Shown: positions 19,373 through 29,273 of the stretch, one piece after another
How the letters are laid out: each line of letters starts with the position of its first letter
Position numbering within the stretch: the first letter of the stretch is position 1
Program-made: the position numbers and the translations under genes
The notes under the pieces: generated by a model
What the model saw: the letters and a program-made list of their open reading frames with translations, nothing else
What the model was told of the DNA's origin: nothing
Databases searched by the model: none
Source of the DNA: TMED14 sp003507115
GTDB taxonomy: Bacteria; Bacteroidota; Bacteroidia; Flavobacteriales; Schleiferiaceae
DNA: 64,000 bases
Direction of reading: 5' to 3'
Assembly (NCBI GenBank): GCA_943787925.1
Contig: CALSOH010000002.1
Span: forward strand, 62,001-126,000

Positions 19373-21950
19373 ATGGAAAATCTCACCATCAAAACCCAAG
19401 AGGCCCTACTCGCCGCGCAGCAGCTGGGCACCGAGTATGGGCACCAAGCCATCGAGACCTGGCACCTCCTTCTGGGGGTTCTCAGAACGGATCCCGTCCT
19501 GGTTGATCAATTATTTAAGTTATTAGGAATGCAGAGTGGTCGGCTGCAGGCCATCGCTGAAGCGGAATTGATCCGAATTGCCAAAGTAGAAGGCGGGCAA
19601 TCCTACATGGGACGTGCCGCGCAAGAAGCCATTCAGCGTGGATGGACTTTCGCCAAAAAAGATGGAGATGATTACCTCACCTTGGAATACCTCCTCTTAG
19701 GCTTGGGCTCGGGAAAAGACGCATGTGCTCAAGCCCTAAAGGACCAAGGATTTAAGGAGTCCGAATTTCGAAAGGCCATGGCGCAGTTTCGACAAGGCCA
19801 GAAAGCCCAAACGGCTTCCGCAGAAAACAGCTACCAATCCTTGAGCAAGTATGCCATCGACTTAAATGCCCGTGCCGAATCGGGTAAGCTCGATCCCGTT
19901 ATTGGGCGGGACGACGAAATACGACGCGTTCTGCAGATTTTGAGCCGCCGAACAAAAAACAACCCCGTCCTTGTCGGGGAGCCCGGAGTGGGAAAGACAG
20001 CCATTGCCGAAGGCCTCGCTCACCGGATCATTCGGGGGGACATTCCGGAAAACCTCAAAGACAAACGCATTTTCTCCTTGGATATGGGGGCTCTTATTGC
20101 TGGGGCTAAATACAAGGGAGAATTCGAAGAGCGCCTAAAAGCCGTCATAAGCGAGGTCATTAAAGGTGATGGCGACATCATTCTCTTTATTGATGAAATA
20201 CACACGCTGGTCGGTGCTGGAGGAGGCGAGGGCGCTATGGATGCCGCCAACATTCTCAAGCCCGCCTTAGCTCGTGGCGAGCTCCGATGCGTCGGGCGCC
20301 ACTACCCTCTCTGAATTCCAGAAGTACTTTGAGAAAGGACAAAGCCCTGGAACGTCGCTTCCAGAAAGTCTTGGTGGAAGAGCCCGATACCGAGGCATCT
20401 ATCAGCATTCTACGCGGCATCAAGGAGAAGTATGAGAGCCACCATAAGGTTCGGATCAAGGACGAGGCCGTGGTCCAATCCGTCCTGCTGAGTCAACGGT
20501 ACATCACCGATCGCTTTCTGCCCGATAAGGCCATTGACCTCATGGATGAGGCCGCCTCGAAATTGCGCTTAGAAATCAACTCTAAGCCAGAGGAATTGGA
20601 TGATTTGGACCGGAAAATAGCCCAACTGGAGATTGAACAGGAGGCCATCAAGCGCGAAGAGGACAAGCAACGCCTGACCTCTATCAAGCATCAACTGAGC
20701 GAATTGACGGAGCAGCGCGCCCATCTGGGTGCCCAATGGAACGCCGAAAAGGAAGCCGTTGACCGCCTCCAGAAGGCCAAGGAGGGCATTGAGCAGCTCC
20801 GCTTTGCCGCGGAGCAGGCCGAGCGCGCCGGCGACTACGCCCAGGTCGCCGAGATCCGATACGGCAAGATTTCCGAGCTCGAGCAAGAGAGCTGGCCCTG
20901 AGCCGGCGATGATCTCCAAGTGCCCTCCGCAACCAGCCAATCCATGGTCCAAGAAGAGGTCAACGCGGAGGATATTGCCGAAGTGGTTTCCCGCTGGACA
21001 GGTATCCCGGTTCAGAAAATGCTTACAGAGTGAGCGCTCCAAGCTCCTCCGTTTAGAAGATGAACTTGCATCAACGCGTCGATTGGTCAGGATGAAGCGA
21101 TTTCAGCTGTCGCGGACGCTTTACGCCGATCCCGGGCTGGACTCAGTGACCCCAAGCGGCCCATTGGATCCTTTTTATTCTTGGGTCCCTACAGGAGTGG
21201 GTAAAACGGAACTAGCGCGAACCTTGGCGGATTTCTCTGTTTGACGATGAGAACGCTATGGTTCGCATCGACATGAGTGAATACCAGGAACGCCACGCCG
21301 TTTCCCGCCTTATTGGCGCACCTCCGGGGTATGTGGGCTATGACGAGGGTGGTCAGCTAACGGAGGCGGTTCGCCGACGGCCGTATTCCGTCATCCTACT
21401 GGACGAAATCGAGAAAGCCCACCCAGAGGTCTTCAACATTTTGCTCCAAGTCCTCGATGATGGCCGCCTAACCGATAACAAAGGGCGGACAGCACATTTC
21501 ACCCATAGCATTGTGATCATGACCTCCAACCTGGGCTCAGAACTGCTCATGGAAGGGCATGAAATGGAGGAGGTGATGGCTCTGTTAAAACGAAGCTTGC
21601 GGCCAGAATTTATGAACCGCATCGATGAGATTCTCGGTTTCCACGCGCTAGATCCTTCGCACATTGAGCGCATTGTTCAGATTCAACTCGATCGGGTCAA
21701 ACGGCAATTGCTGGAACAAGAGGTGACGATTGATTTCAGTCCGGAAGCCGTGCAGGCGCTGGCTCTCGAAGGATTCGACCCCGCCTTTGGGGCGCGTCCC
21801 TTGAAGCGAACCATTCAGCGCCGGGTCCTCAACGAACTCTCCAAGCAACTCCTGGCAGGGGAAATTCAACGGGACGCCGTCATCCTCGTCGATGCCGTAG
21901 ACGGAACGCTTTTCTTTAAGAACGTTAGCGTCGAATCCCACGTCGATTAA
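19373..21950 (+). CDS. clpB: ATP-dependent chaperone ClpB; frameshifted in this sequence
   Basis: The reading from ATG 19373 (MENLTIKTQEALLAAQQ) spans about 859 codons, the usual ClpB length. Order: N-domain with two Clp repeats, NBD1 with Walker A GEPGVGKTA and Walker B ILFIDEIHT, the long coiled-coil M domain that sets ClpB apart from ClpA/C, NBD2 with GVGKTEL and VILLDEIEKAHPEV, and the C-terminal D2-small domain to 21950. ClpB is a hexameric disaggregase working with DnaK, which is also in this window at 50-52 kb. The frame breaks near 20297, 20337, 20885, 21024, 21067 and in several places to 21245, all single-base changes; conserved residues on both sides survive. This argues for sequencing error rather than a dead gene. 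Confidence 0.85.
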
Positions 21951-22950
21951 GACTCTGGTGGTAGCGCGCCGAATTCCGCAGGTGTTCGGCGTAGCTCCGC
22001 GCGAAGACGTGGTAGCCCGGTCTTTTGGGGATCTGCGCACATGTACACTTCTCCACTGGGTGCGGCATCTAAGACCGCATCCAGCACGTCCGGCTCCACC
22101 GTGGCCAAGCGCTCCCGGGGGCAAGCCGGATCGTCGGTAGGTGTTGTAGGGATGGTCTATACTCGTGATTTTCTCCGGTGACGCGGCGTATGATGCCCGC
22201 ATTGGGGTAGCGCTGCTTGTACGCGTACACGGCGGTGGGATCGGCTTCCAAGCGTTTGCCCATCTTGAGGCGGGTTAAGTACAAACCCGCCACACGCCCG
22301 AGTTCGTCGGGCTGTTTGGTCTCGGCCTGAACGATGCTCGCTAAGACGACAACTTCTTCTGGGCTCAGGTTGAGCTGATCAGCTTGCCACAGCCGCTCTT
22401 CTGTCCAAAAAACGCGGTATTCGTGCTGCAATCGCTCGACCAATGCAGGGGGATCGTACGACCAATACACCCTGTAGGAGTTGGGAACTAGATGTTCAAA
22501 GCCGAGATCCTGTTCAAGCGCCTTGGTCGCACTGTCCAAGGGGTAGTCAAAGAGCGCTGCCCACTGAGCGGCAATTTGGTCACGGGTCTGGTAGCCACCC
22601 ATGCGAAGCCAAATAGGGTCTTCATAGCCGTATTGGAGCATCCGGATCACTTGCAGCATGCCCACACCCCCATGAAGGATGTAATGGCCCCGACGTGCCT
22701 GGGGATTTCCTTTGAGTGCAAGTAAGACCTTGAACCAGCGCGGATGCGGCACCAAGGCCTGGTCCATCAAAGGCTGGAAGACCTCCTCGACCGTGCTGCT
22801 TGTATCCCTGACATACAGGGAATAGCCGTCTTCGCCCTGGAAAACCGGCGCATTCACCGTAAATCGGTAGGCCAACAGGGCGAGTACAAATCCCACCGTG
22901 CTGACGAACACGACTCCAATAAAGCGTTTTTTCTGCCGCTGCCGCTTCAT
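21925..22950 (-). CDS. mltG: Endolytic murein transglycosylase MltG; frameshifted near the C-terminus
   Basis: The start at 22950 (MKRQRQKKRFIG) gives a cytoplasmic basic tail and one membrane helix, then the YceG/MltG domain with VVLASIVQAETKQPDELGRVAGLY, which contains the catalytic Glu (AETK), and LEADPTAVYAY. MltG cuts nascent glycan strands at the inner membrane and sets their length. Near 22165 the frame shifts: the expected HPYNTYRRSGLPPG, then VLDAVLDAAPSGEVYMCADP, then GYHVFARSYAEHLRNSA to the stop at 21925 are all present in neighbouring frames. Total length is a multiple of three (341 aa). The 3' end overlaps the convergent clpB by 26 bases. It starts inside the GNAT stop (ATGA). 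Confidence 0.88.
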
Positions 22951-23459
22951 CGGTCCGGGCTCCATTGAAATAAGGCCACATCTTTCCAACCTTGCGGTGT
23001 TTTGACCCAGCGCTTCCAGGTTCCACTGCGCGTAAATCCGGCCTGGTTAAACGTGGCCAAAGCTGCTGTATTGTCCGTATATACTTGAGCACTCAAGGTT
23101 TCCAGCATGGCGTAGTCCCGGGCCCAGGCTTGGAGAAGGTGCATCCCTGCTCGAGCCAGGCCCTGGCCCCGCATCTCGGGGGCGATGAGGATGCCCACTT
23201 CGGCACGCAAATGAAGCCGTTTGGCCCCAAAAACGTCAATCAAGCCAAGGGGACGGTCGGCATAGGCTTCACAGAGGACCCAGCGCATTTGGCCCGTCTC
23301 CCAAAAGTCCCGACCGGATGCCGCGATGTATTTTTCGAGGGTGTCCTTGGAAAATGGGCTCGTTCGCTGCCCAGCAATCCAATGGGCTGGATCATTCTCC
23401 CACGAGAGTAAGACGGCGAGATCACCAGGCTCCAAGGGGCGCAATCGGTAGGTCACCAT
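22947..23459 (-). CDS. GNAT family N-acetyltransferase
   Basis: 170 aa from the ATG at 23459 (MVTYRLRPLEPGDLAVL). The acetyl-CoA loop is APEMRGQGLARAGM (R/QxxGxG/A type), followed by the NTAALATFNQAGF segment that closes the GNAT fold; the RimJ/RimL-like or spermidine acetyltransferase-like pattern suggests an amine or N-terminal substrate, not determined. It overlaps dapF by 7 bases and mltG by 4, so the order dapF-GNAT-mltG is one translationally coupled unit. Confidence 0.88.
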   Translation of the reverse strand: MVTYRLRPLEPGDLAVLLSWENDPAHWIAGQRTSPFSKDTLEKYIAASGRDFWETGQMRWVLCEAYADRPLGLIDVFGAKRLHLRAEVGILIAPEMRGQGLARAGMHLLQAWARDYAMLETLSAQVYTDNTAALATFNQAGFTRSGTWKRWVKTPQGWKDVALFQWSPDR

Positions 23460-24237
23460 GGCCACGTTCCGGTGTAAACATGGGTCGCCGGACCCGTCAA
23501 TTGGATGTCCGTATAGGCCTGATCAGCGACCTTAAACGCAATGTCGAGGCGGCCTCCGCGGGCGTGCAGCGACACCGGCGAGGCGCATCCTTTCAACGCG
23601 TGAAGGGTTAAGGCTGCCGCCACTGCTCCCGTTCCACAACTCAAGGTTTCATTCTCCACCCCGCGTTCATAGGTGCGAATCTCCCAGGTTCCGTCCGGAC
23701 CCGTGGGGGAAATCCAATTGATGTTTGCCCCACCTTGATCGGCATAGGGCCCATAGCGCAGGGCTGGGCCCTCTTGGAGCACGGGGATGTCGGCCACTTG
23801 ATCGCGACGATGGCAATATGGTGCGGAGACCCGGTGTCCAAGTAAAAACCCTCCCACTGCGGGACAGGGCCTCCAGCCCGGGCAAAATCCACCGTAATCT
23901 GACCGTCTTCATGGCGTTGGGCCGCATGCAAGCCATCCGACGCGAAAAAATGGCAGGTCGACCCGACAAAAAGTCCGTGCGCATGGGCATAGGCCACGGC
24001 ACAACGGGAGCCATTGCCGCACAAACTTCCGAGGCCACCGTCTGCATTGTAGTAGTCCAAGTGGAAGTCGGCGTCTGCACTGTCCCAGAGGACCATCAGG
24101 CCATCTGCGCCAATGCCGAATTGGCGATGGCAAGCGAGGGCGACATCCTCCGGGGACAGGAGGTGATATGTGCCTTTTCCACGTAAGAGGATGAAATCAT
24201 TCCCCGTTCCGTGGTATTTTTCAAATTGCTCCGCCAT
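23453..24237 (-). CDS. dapF: Diaminopimelate epimerase; one frameshift
   Basis: It interconverts LL- and meso-diaminopimelate for lysine and peptidoglycan synthesis. The N-terminal half reads from MAEQFEKYHGTGNDFILL, with the first catalytic Cys73 in SLCGNGSRC; the second half, in another frame, carries the partner Cys in LSCGTGAVAAALT. The shift is at about 23798-23802, where one extra base turns the expected VADQVADIPVL into VAIKWPTS. Repairing it gives about 261 aa, the normal length. Both catalytic cysteines survive, so the gene is probably functional and the indel a sequence error. It heads the dapF-GNAT-mltG unit and is divergent from htrA. Confidence 0.9.
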
Positions 24238-24241
24238 CCTG

Positions 24242-24249
24242 TAAAAGTA
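24242..24249 (-). promoter_or_regulatory. -7 box TACTTTTA for dapF
   Basis: One mismatch to TAnnTTTG, same variant as at recR; it ends 4 nt from the dapF ATG at 24237. Confidence 0.4.
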
Positions 24250-24299
24250 GGAAGTGGAACAGTTTTTGAAATTTGTGTTCCGAACTAATTCTCATTTTC

Positions 24300-25769
24300 A
24301 TGAATCGTACAACACTTCTTACTGCCGTTGCCTTCACAGGACTCAGTGTAGCCGGCGGTTTCGCCGGAGCTTGGGCCTTTGCCTCGCAGGATGACTCCGG
24401 GGAATGGACCCCTGCCACGCAGGCGATGCAAACGGGTGCCCGTTCTACCACGGCGGGCATTGGAACGTCGACAGACTTTTCCGACGCGGCGGAACAAGCC
24501 GTGCATTCGGTGGTCCACGTCAAAACCTCGGTAGAGCAAGGGTACACGATGAGCCCCTTCAACCCCTTCCACGACTTTTTCTTTGGTTTTGGCGAACGCC
24601 AGATGCCCGAAATGACTCCGCGCATTGTACAAGGCTCGGGCTCGGGCGTCATTATTTCGGAGGACGGCTACATCGTCACCAACAACCACGTGGTCGACAA
24701 GGCCAAAGAAGTCAAGGTTTCACTCAATGACGGCCGAGAATTCACGGCAGAAGTGATTGGCACCGACCCCACGACGGACTTGGCCGTGTTAAAAATCGAC
24801 GCCAAGAGGCTACCCGCCTTGCCATTCGGTAATAGCGACGAAGTCAAACTGGGCGAATGGGTCTTGGCTGTCGGCAACCCTTTTAACCTGACTTCCACGG
24901 TCACGGCCGGCATTATCTCCGCCAAGGGCCGGAGCATCAATATCATCGACAACCAATCCGCCATTGAGGCCTTTATCCAAACCGATGCCGCCGTCAATCC
25001 GGGCAACAGTGGTGGAGCCTTGATCAACACCAGTGGCGAACTGATCGGCATTAACACGGCGATTTCGACCCGCTCTGGTTCATACGAGGGCTATTCATTT
25101 GCGGTACCCGCCAACATCGCCCGCAAAGTAGTGGACGACATGCTTCGATTCGGGGTGGTGCAACGCGCCTACCTTGGGGTCAATATTGCGGATGTCACAC
25201 CCGAACTCGCCAAGGAGATGGGCCTAGAGGCTAATCAAGGCGTGTATATTTCGGACGTCACGGACAATGGCGCCGCCAAAAAAGCCGGGATTCAAAAAGG
25301 CGATGTGATTGTCGGAGCGGGAGGCAAAACCATCAAGCGCAGTAGCGAGTTGCTCGAAGTCATCGGCAGCCGTCGCCCGGGGGACAAGCTAGATGTCACC
25401 ATTTTGCGTGAAGGCAAGTCCAAGAGCTTCCAAATCACGCTTCGAAACCGCGAAGGCAACACCGATGTGCTAAAGAAGGAAGACGTGGTGGCCCTCCAGA
25501 CGTTGGGGGCGAGCTTTGAAACCCTGACTCAAGAAGACAAAGGCAAATATGGGCTGCGAAGCGGCGTCAAGATTACCGACGTGGGCACCGGCAAGATTGC
25601 CCAGGCCGGCGTACCCAAGGGCTTTATTCTCGTCAAGCTGAACAACAGCCCCGTGGGCTCGCAAGAAGATGTGGCGCGGATTCTGGGCAGTCTTCAGCCC
25701 GGCGATGGCGTCCTCCTGCAGGGATACCGTCCCGACGGCCGACCTGACTACTTCGCCTTCGGTTACTAG
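24300..25769 (+). CDS. htrA: HtrA/Do-family periplasmic serine protease
   Basis: 489 aa starting MNRTTLLTAVAFTGLSVAGG, an N-terminal signal or anchor helix. The trypsin-like domain carries His130 (NNHVVD), Asp160 (TDLAVLKID) and Ser237 (NPGNSGGAL). Two PDZ domains follow: the first around YLGVNIADVTPELAKEMG to LREGKSKSF, the second more divergent, ending RPDGRPDYFAFGY. DegP-type proteases cut or refold damaged envelope proteins in the periplasm. It is monocistronic, bounded downstream by a 13-bp hairpin. Start at 24300 is preferred to 24273, which only adds residues ahead of the signal helix. Confidence 0.94.
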   Translation: MNRTTLLTAVAFTGLSVAGGFAGAWAFASQDDSGEWTPATQAMQTGARSTTAGIGTSTDFSDAAEQAVHSVVHVKTSVEQGYTMSPFNPFHDFFFGFGERQMPEMTPRIVQGSGSGVIISEDGYIVTNNHVVDKAKEVKVSLNDGREFTAEVIGTDPTTDLAVLKIDAKRLPALPFGNSDEVKLGEWVLAVGNPFNLTSTVTAGIISAKGRSINIIDNQSAIEAFIQTDAAVNPGNSGGALINTSGELIGINTAISTRSGSYEGYSFAVPANIARKVVDDMLRFGVVQRAYLGVNIADVTPELAKEMGLEANQGVYISDVTDNGAAKKAGIQKGDVIVGAGGKTIKRSSELLEVIGSRRPGDKLDVTILREGKSKSFQITLRNREGNTDVLKKEDVVALQTLGASFETLTQEDKGKYGLRSGVKITDVGTGKIAQAGVPKGFILVKLNNSPVGSQEDVARILGSLQPGDGVLLQGYRPDGRPDYFAFGY

Positions 25770-25790
25770 TCTATATCCTTCCTTTTGAGT

Positions 25791-25822
25791 AGCGCCCCTT
25801 CCCCACTCCGGGAAGGGGCGCT
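25791..25822 (+). terminator. Perfect 13-bp hairpin after htrA
   Basis: AGCGCCCCTTCCC / GGGAAGGGGCGCT with a 6-nt loop, 21 nt after the stop. It lacks a downstream T tract, so it may be a weak terminator or an mRNA-stabilising stem. Confidence 0.6.
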
Positions 25823-25856
25823 CTCGTTAGGAAGCTCTCCTCGCCGCAGGATTAGC

Positions 25857-25916
25857 ACTTAGTGTGCTTTAAACACTTAGAAAAGTGACTTAAAAAATTC
25901 ATTTTTAGGGACTTAG
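25857..25916 (+). promoter_or_regulatory. Array of four ACTTAG-like hexamers upstream of gap
   Basis: ACTTAG at 25857, 25875 and 25911 and ACTTAA at 25888, in an AT-rich patch directly upstream of the gap promoter. Some are extended to CACTTAG or ACTTAGTG. Repeated same-strand sites suggest binding by a regulator; the protein is unknown. Confidence 0.35.
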
Positions 25917-25941
25917 TGGATACAAACAAGACGGCTTTTCC

Positions 25942-25972
25942 TTGGTCGCCCGCAGAGCTAGAAATACCTTTG
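25942..25972 (+). promoter_or_regulatory. Bacteroidota-type promoter of gap
   Basis: -33 TTG at 25942-25944, 20 nt spacer, and an exact -7 box TACCTTTG at 25965-25972, 28 nt before ATG 26001. Confidence 0.65.
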
Positions 25973-26000
25973 CCCTGCAACCTTTCAAATACACATATTG

Positions 26001-27452
26001 ATGAATTCATCGCTCGAAACCTACACCCTCTCGGTGTCTGAACGCGTGAAAAATGAGAAAGCCGCTACGGCCCTCATTAAAATTGTCGGCGACCTTTTTT
26101 ATGATCGAAACGTCCAAGTGGTGCTCTACCGTCAACCCATGGTGGATCAACGTCCCTCTGAGATGCTCCAAGCCCATGTGCATGGCTCCGTGATGGCGGG
26201 CGAAGTGCTCAGTATTAACGATACCCTAGCGATGGCCGAGGCCTTGCGCAGCAGTCAAGTCCAAAACGCCAGTGTGGATATTGGTCGCTTGGCCACGGAA
26301 TGGCGCCGCGAGGCGGGCATCTATCTGCACCGGAAAGCCTTTCTCGAGTCCAAACTTCAAGGGTTCACCAACGCCGACAACCCCAATTCGGAACCTGTCG
26401 ATGTGGTCCTGTATGGTTTTGGGCGAATTGGCCGCCTAGTCGCCCGCGAACTCATTGCCCAAGAAGGAAGGGGTACCCAACTCCGCCTTCGTGCCATCGT
26501 AGCTCGAGGGGACGATGGGCTCAGTTTGGAGAAGCGTGCATCCTTACTCCGGGTGGACTCGATTCACGGCCACTTCCCAGGTACTGTGGACGTCGACCAT
26601 GAAGGAAAAAAACTCGTCATCAATGGACGCCCGGTCGCCATCATATCGGCCTCTGCTCCCGAAGAAATTGATTACCTGAATTACGGCATTGAAGATGCCC
26701 TCCTTATTGACAATACGGGTGCATTCCGTGACCGGGATGCTTTGGCGCGTCATGAGAATTGCCCAGGAATTGCCAAAGTGCTCCTCACGGCTCCCGGAAA
26801 GGGCGTGCCCAATGTGGTCTTTGGCGTGAATCAAGACATGGTCGACCCGAAGGAAACCATTCAATCGGCGGCGTCCTGCACGACCAATGCAATCGCACCT
26901 GTTCTCAAGGTCATCAACGATACGTTTGGGATCGCTCAAGGGCATATTGAAACAATCCATGCCTACACAAACGATCAAAACTTGGTCGACAACATGCACA
27001 AGAAGTACCGACGCGGACGTGCCGCCGCATTGAATATGGTCATCACTGAAACAGGTGCGGGTGAGGCGGTTGACAAAGCCATCCCCGGCCTAGGCAGCAA
27101 ACTCACAAGCAATGCCATCCGCGTACCCGTGCCCAATGGTTCCTTAGCCATTCTGAAATTGAAGCTCGAACGCCGCACAGACCGCGACGGAATCAACGCG
27201 GCCTTGAAAGCGGCGGCTTTCTCGGGTCCGCTTGTTCAGCAAATCAAGTATTCCGTGAGCCCTGAACTTGTGAGCAGTGACATCGTAGGCGACAGCTGTT
27301 GCGCCATCTTTGACAGCGAGGCGACGCTCATTCATACCGACGGCACCTCCGCAGTGCTCTACGTTTGGTATGACAACGAATACGGATACACACGGCAGGT
27401 CATGCGACTAGCCAAACACATGGCCGGGGTGCGACGCAAAACCTATTATTGA
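26001..27452 (+). CDS. gap: Glyceraldehyde-3-phosphate dehydrogenase, long form
   Basis: 483 aa, about 150 longer than the common enzyme. Residues 1-130 are an extra N-terminal helical region (MNSSLETYTLSVSERVKNEK onward). Then comes the NAD-binding domain with YGFGRIGRLVARE and the catalytic domain with Cys293 in SAASCTTNAIAP and the late YDNEYGYTRQ. The N-terminal extension is known in a GAPDH subgroup of Bacteroidota and some proteobacteria; its purpose is not established. The reaction is the reversible oxidation of glyceraldehyde 3-phosphate to 1,3-bisphosphoglycerate in glycolysis or gluconeogenesis. The ATG at 26001 is preferred to the adjacent TTG. The gene stands alone, with its own promoter and possible operator array. 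Confidence 0.93.
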   Translation: MNSSLETYTLSVSERVKNEKAATALIKIVGDLFYDRNVQVVLYRQPMVDQRPSEMLQAHVHGSVMAGEVLSINDTLAMAEALRSSQVQNASVDIGRLATEWRREAGIYLHRKAFLESKLQGFTNADNPNSEPVDVVLYGFGRIGRLVARELIAQEGRGTQLRLRAIVARGDDGLSLEKRASLLRVDSIHGHFPGTVDVDHEGKKLVINGRPVAIISASAPEEIDYLNYGIEDALLIDNTGAFRDRDALARHENCPGIAKVLLTAPGKGVPNVVFGVNQDMVDPKETIQSAASCTTNAIAPVLKVINDTFGIAQGHIETIHAYTNDQNLVDNMHKKYRRGRAAALNMVITETGAGEAVDKAIPGLGSKLTSNAIRVPVPNGSLAILKLKLERRTDRDGINAALKAAAFSGPLVQQIKYSVSPELVSSDIVGDSCCAIFDSEATLIHTDGTSAVLYVWYDNEYGYTRQVMRLAKHMAGVRRKTYY

Positions 27453-27593
27453 GCGAATGCTCGGACAAAGCGTCTGCCTGCTGAACGACGACAGAGATTT
27501 CCAAAAGTCATGCTACGGGATTTCGTCTCAGATTCCAGCCGCTTGCGAATTGGTTGCAGCCACTTGGGGGGGTAGAAAGCTCCTTGGCGCCGC

Positions 27594-28097
27594 TTAAGAC
27601 GCTGCGGAATCGTCGCCCGCGGGCAACTCATCCAAAATACTCGCCAAAAGCGATTTGCTGCTGTTGATACATTCTTCAAGCGCAATCATCGTTTCGGTGT
27701 TGGTTACGCCTGGAATGTCACTGATCTGAAAAATAATACGCTTGGCATGCTTGGTGTCCTGACAGCGAATTTTGGCAAAAATGCCGAATCGGCCCGTGGC
27801 AATATGGGCCACCGTGACCTCGGGAATCACTTTTAACGCTTCGATGACGTCGTGGGTGCTGGAAGTTTTGCTTAGATAAATCCCCACAAACGCGATGAAG
27901 CTGTAGCCCAGTACATCGTAATCCAGTTGGAGACTGGCACCGCGAATGATGCCGGCCTTCTCCATCTTCTTTACCCGAACGTGGACGGTACCGGGGGACA
28001 CTTGAAGGTCCTTGGCGATGTCCGTGTAGGTCTTGCGCGCGTCCTCCAGGAGGTGGCGTAGAATTTCTTTGTCCGTCCGGTCCAGTTTGTAATGCAT
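27594..28097 (-). CDS. Lrp/AsnC family transcriptional regulator
   Basis: 167 aa: an N-terminal winged helix (LDRTDKEILRHLLEDARKTY, then DLQVSPGTVHVRVKKMEKAG) and a C-terminal RAM/ligand domain (AFVGIYLSK, EVTVAHIATGRFGIF, ISDIPGVTNTETMIAL). Lrp-type proteins sense amino acids and control their metabolism. It begins 2 bases after the gcvT stop, so it shares that transcript, which makes regulation by glycine or another amino acid plausible (inference). The 141 bp between its stop and gap show nothing recognisable. Confidence 0.92.
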   Translation of the reverse strand: MHYKLDRTDKEILRHLLEDARKTYTDIAKDLQVSPGTVHVRVKKMEKAGIIRGASLQLDYDVLGYSFIAFVGIYLSKTSSTHDVIEALKVIPEVTVAHIATGRFGIFAKIRCQDTKHAKRIIFQISDIPGVTNTETMIALEECINSSKSLLASILDELPAGDDSAAS

Positions 28098-28099
28098 GC

Positions 28100-29212
28100 T
28101 TATCCTTGATTTCCCTTCCAGAAAGGTAAGGTGACGACCACGGCCTGCAGCAATTTTCCACGCACCTCCACATAAATGGAACTTCCGGGGCTTGATTTTT
28201 CGGTCGGCACATAGCCCATGCCGATTGCTTTGCCCACCGAAGGTGCCATGGTACCACTGGTCACGATACCGATCGCCGTGCCTTGTTCGTCGGTAATGGG
28301 GTAGTCATGGCGGGGAACGCCGCGGTCAATGAGTTCGAATCCCACCAGCTTGCGGGTGACACCCGCTGCTTTTTGCGCTTGAAGCGCCGCAGAATTCGTG
28401 AATTCTTTGGTGAATTTGGTGATCCAGCCCAAGCCCGCCTCGATCGGAGAGGTGTGGTCGTTGATGTCATTTCCGTAGAGGCAGAAGCCCATTTCCAGGC
28501 GGAGTGTGTCCCGGGCTCCCAGGCCCACGGGCACGATACCCAAGCCGGATCCGTTTTGGAAAATCGCTTTCCAAATGGCCTCGGCGGCCGAGTTGGGCAT
28601 ATAAATTTCAAAGCCCCCTGCTCCCGTGTAGCCCGTTGCGGAGACCAAAATGTCTTCAAATCCCGCAAAGCTGCCTACCCCAAAGGTGTAGTAGGTCATT
28701 CCATCTAAATCCAATTCCGTCAAACCCTGGAGGGCTTTGACGGCCAAGGGGCCTTGCACGGCCAGCAACGAAGTCGCTGCGGATTCATCCCGAAGGGTGA
28801 CTTGGTGCGATCCGACATGGGATTGCAGCCAGGCCCAATCTTTGGCCATGTTGGAAGCATTCACCACCAAGAGGTAGCGGGTTTCGGAAAAACAATAGAC
28901 CAAAAGATCATCCACGATGCCGCCCAAGTCATTGGGTAAGCACGAATATTGGACTTTCCCTGCCACCAATTTGGCCACGTCATTGGAGGTGACCGACTGC
29001 AAAAAGGCCAAGGCATCCGGTCCTTCGACATAGAATTCGCCCATGTGGGAGACATCAAACACCCCGACGCCATTTCGGACGGCATGGTGTTCCACACTCA
29101 CTCCTTCGTATTGAACCGGCATCCGATAGCCCGCAAAGGGGACCATTTTGGCGCCCAAAGCGTCATGTACGGCATTGAGCGCCGTGAGTTGGAGAGATTC
29201 CTGTGCTTCCAT
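28100..29212 (-). CDS. gcvT: Aminomethyltransferase, T-protein of the glycine cleavage system
   Basis: 370 aa, normal length. It opens LQLTALNAVHDALGAKMVPF, with FAGYRMPVQY, the conserved DVSHMGEF and SNDVAKL folate-domain segments, then TGYTGAGGFEIYMP and the C-terminal barrel domain RGVPRHDYPI. GcvT transfers the methylene from aminomethyl-lipoyl GcvH to tetrahydrofolate and releases ammonia. The other glycine cleavage proteins (H, P, L) are not in this window, as is common in Bacteroidota where they are scattered. It is followed directly by an Lrp-type regulator. Confidence 0.95.
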   Translation of the reverse strand: MEAQESLQLTALNAVHDALGAKMVPFAGYRMPVQYEGVSVEHHAVRNGVGVFDVSHMGEFYVEGPDALAFLQSVTSNDVAKLVAGKVQYSCLPNDLGGIVDDLLVYCFSETRYLLVVNASNMAKDWAWLQSHVGSHQVTLRDESAATSLLAVQGPLAVKALQGLTELDLDGMTYYTFGVGSFAGFEDILVSATGYTGAGGFEIYMPNSAAEAIWKAIFQNGSGLGIVPVGLGARDTLRLEMGFCLYGNDINDHTSPIEAGLGWITKFTKEFTNSAALQAQKAAGVTRKLVGFELIDRGVPRHDYPITDEQGTAIGIVTSGTMAPSVGKAIGMGYVPTEKSSPGSSIYVEVRGKLLQAVVVTLPFWKGNQG

Positions 29213-29216
29213 GGTA

Positions 29217-29224
29217 CAAAGTTC
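29217..29224 (-). promoter_or_regulatory. -7 box GAACTTTG for gcvT
   Basis: One mismatch (G for T at position 1) to TAnnTTTG; 4 nt from the ATG at 29212. Confidence 0.4.
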
Positions 29225-29273
29225 GGGGTGAATCCCCTCTAGTTGGCTCGGTTCAAAGGAATTATTTGGCGGG

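Noticed and set aside
20290..21245. Programmed frameshifting or a split two-gene origin for clpB
   Set aside because: There are many breaks of both directions in unrelated contexts, without a conserved slippery site; neighbouring housekeeping genes show the same damage.
27446..27685. A 79-codon minus-strand frame at the 3' end of the Lrp gene
   Set aside because: It overlaps the Lrp end in another frame, is highly basic without a recognised domain, and has no promoter or spacing support.
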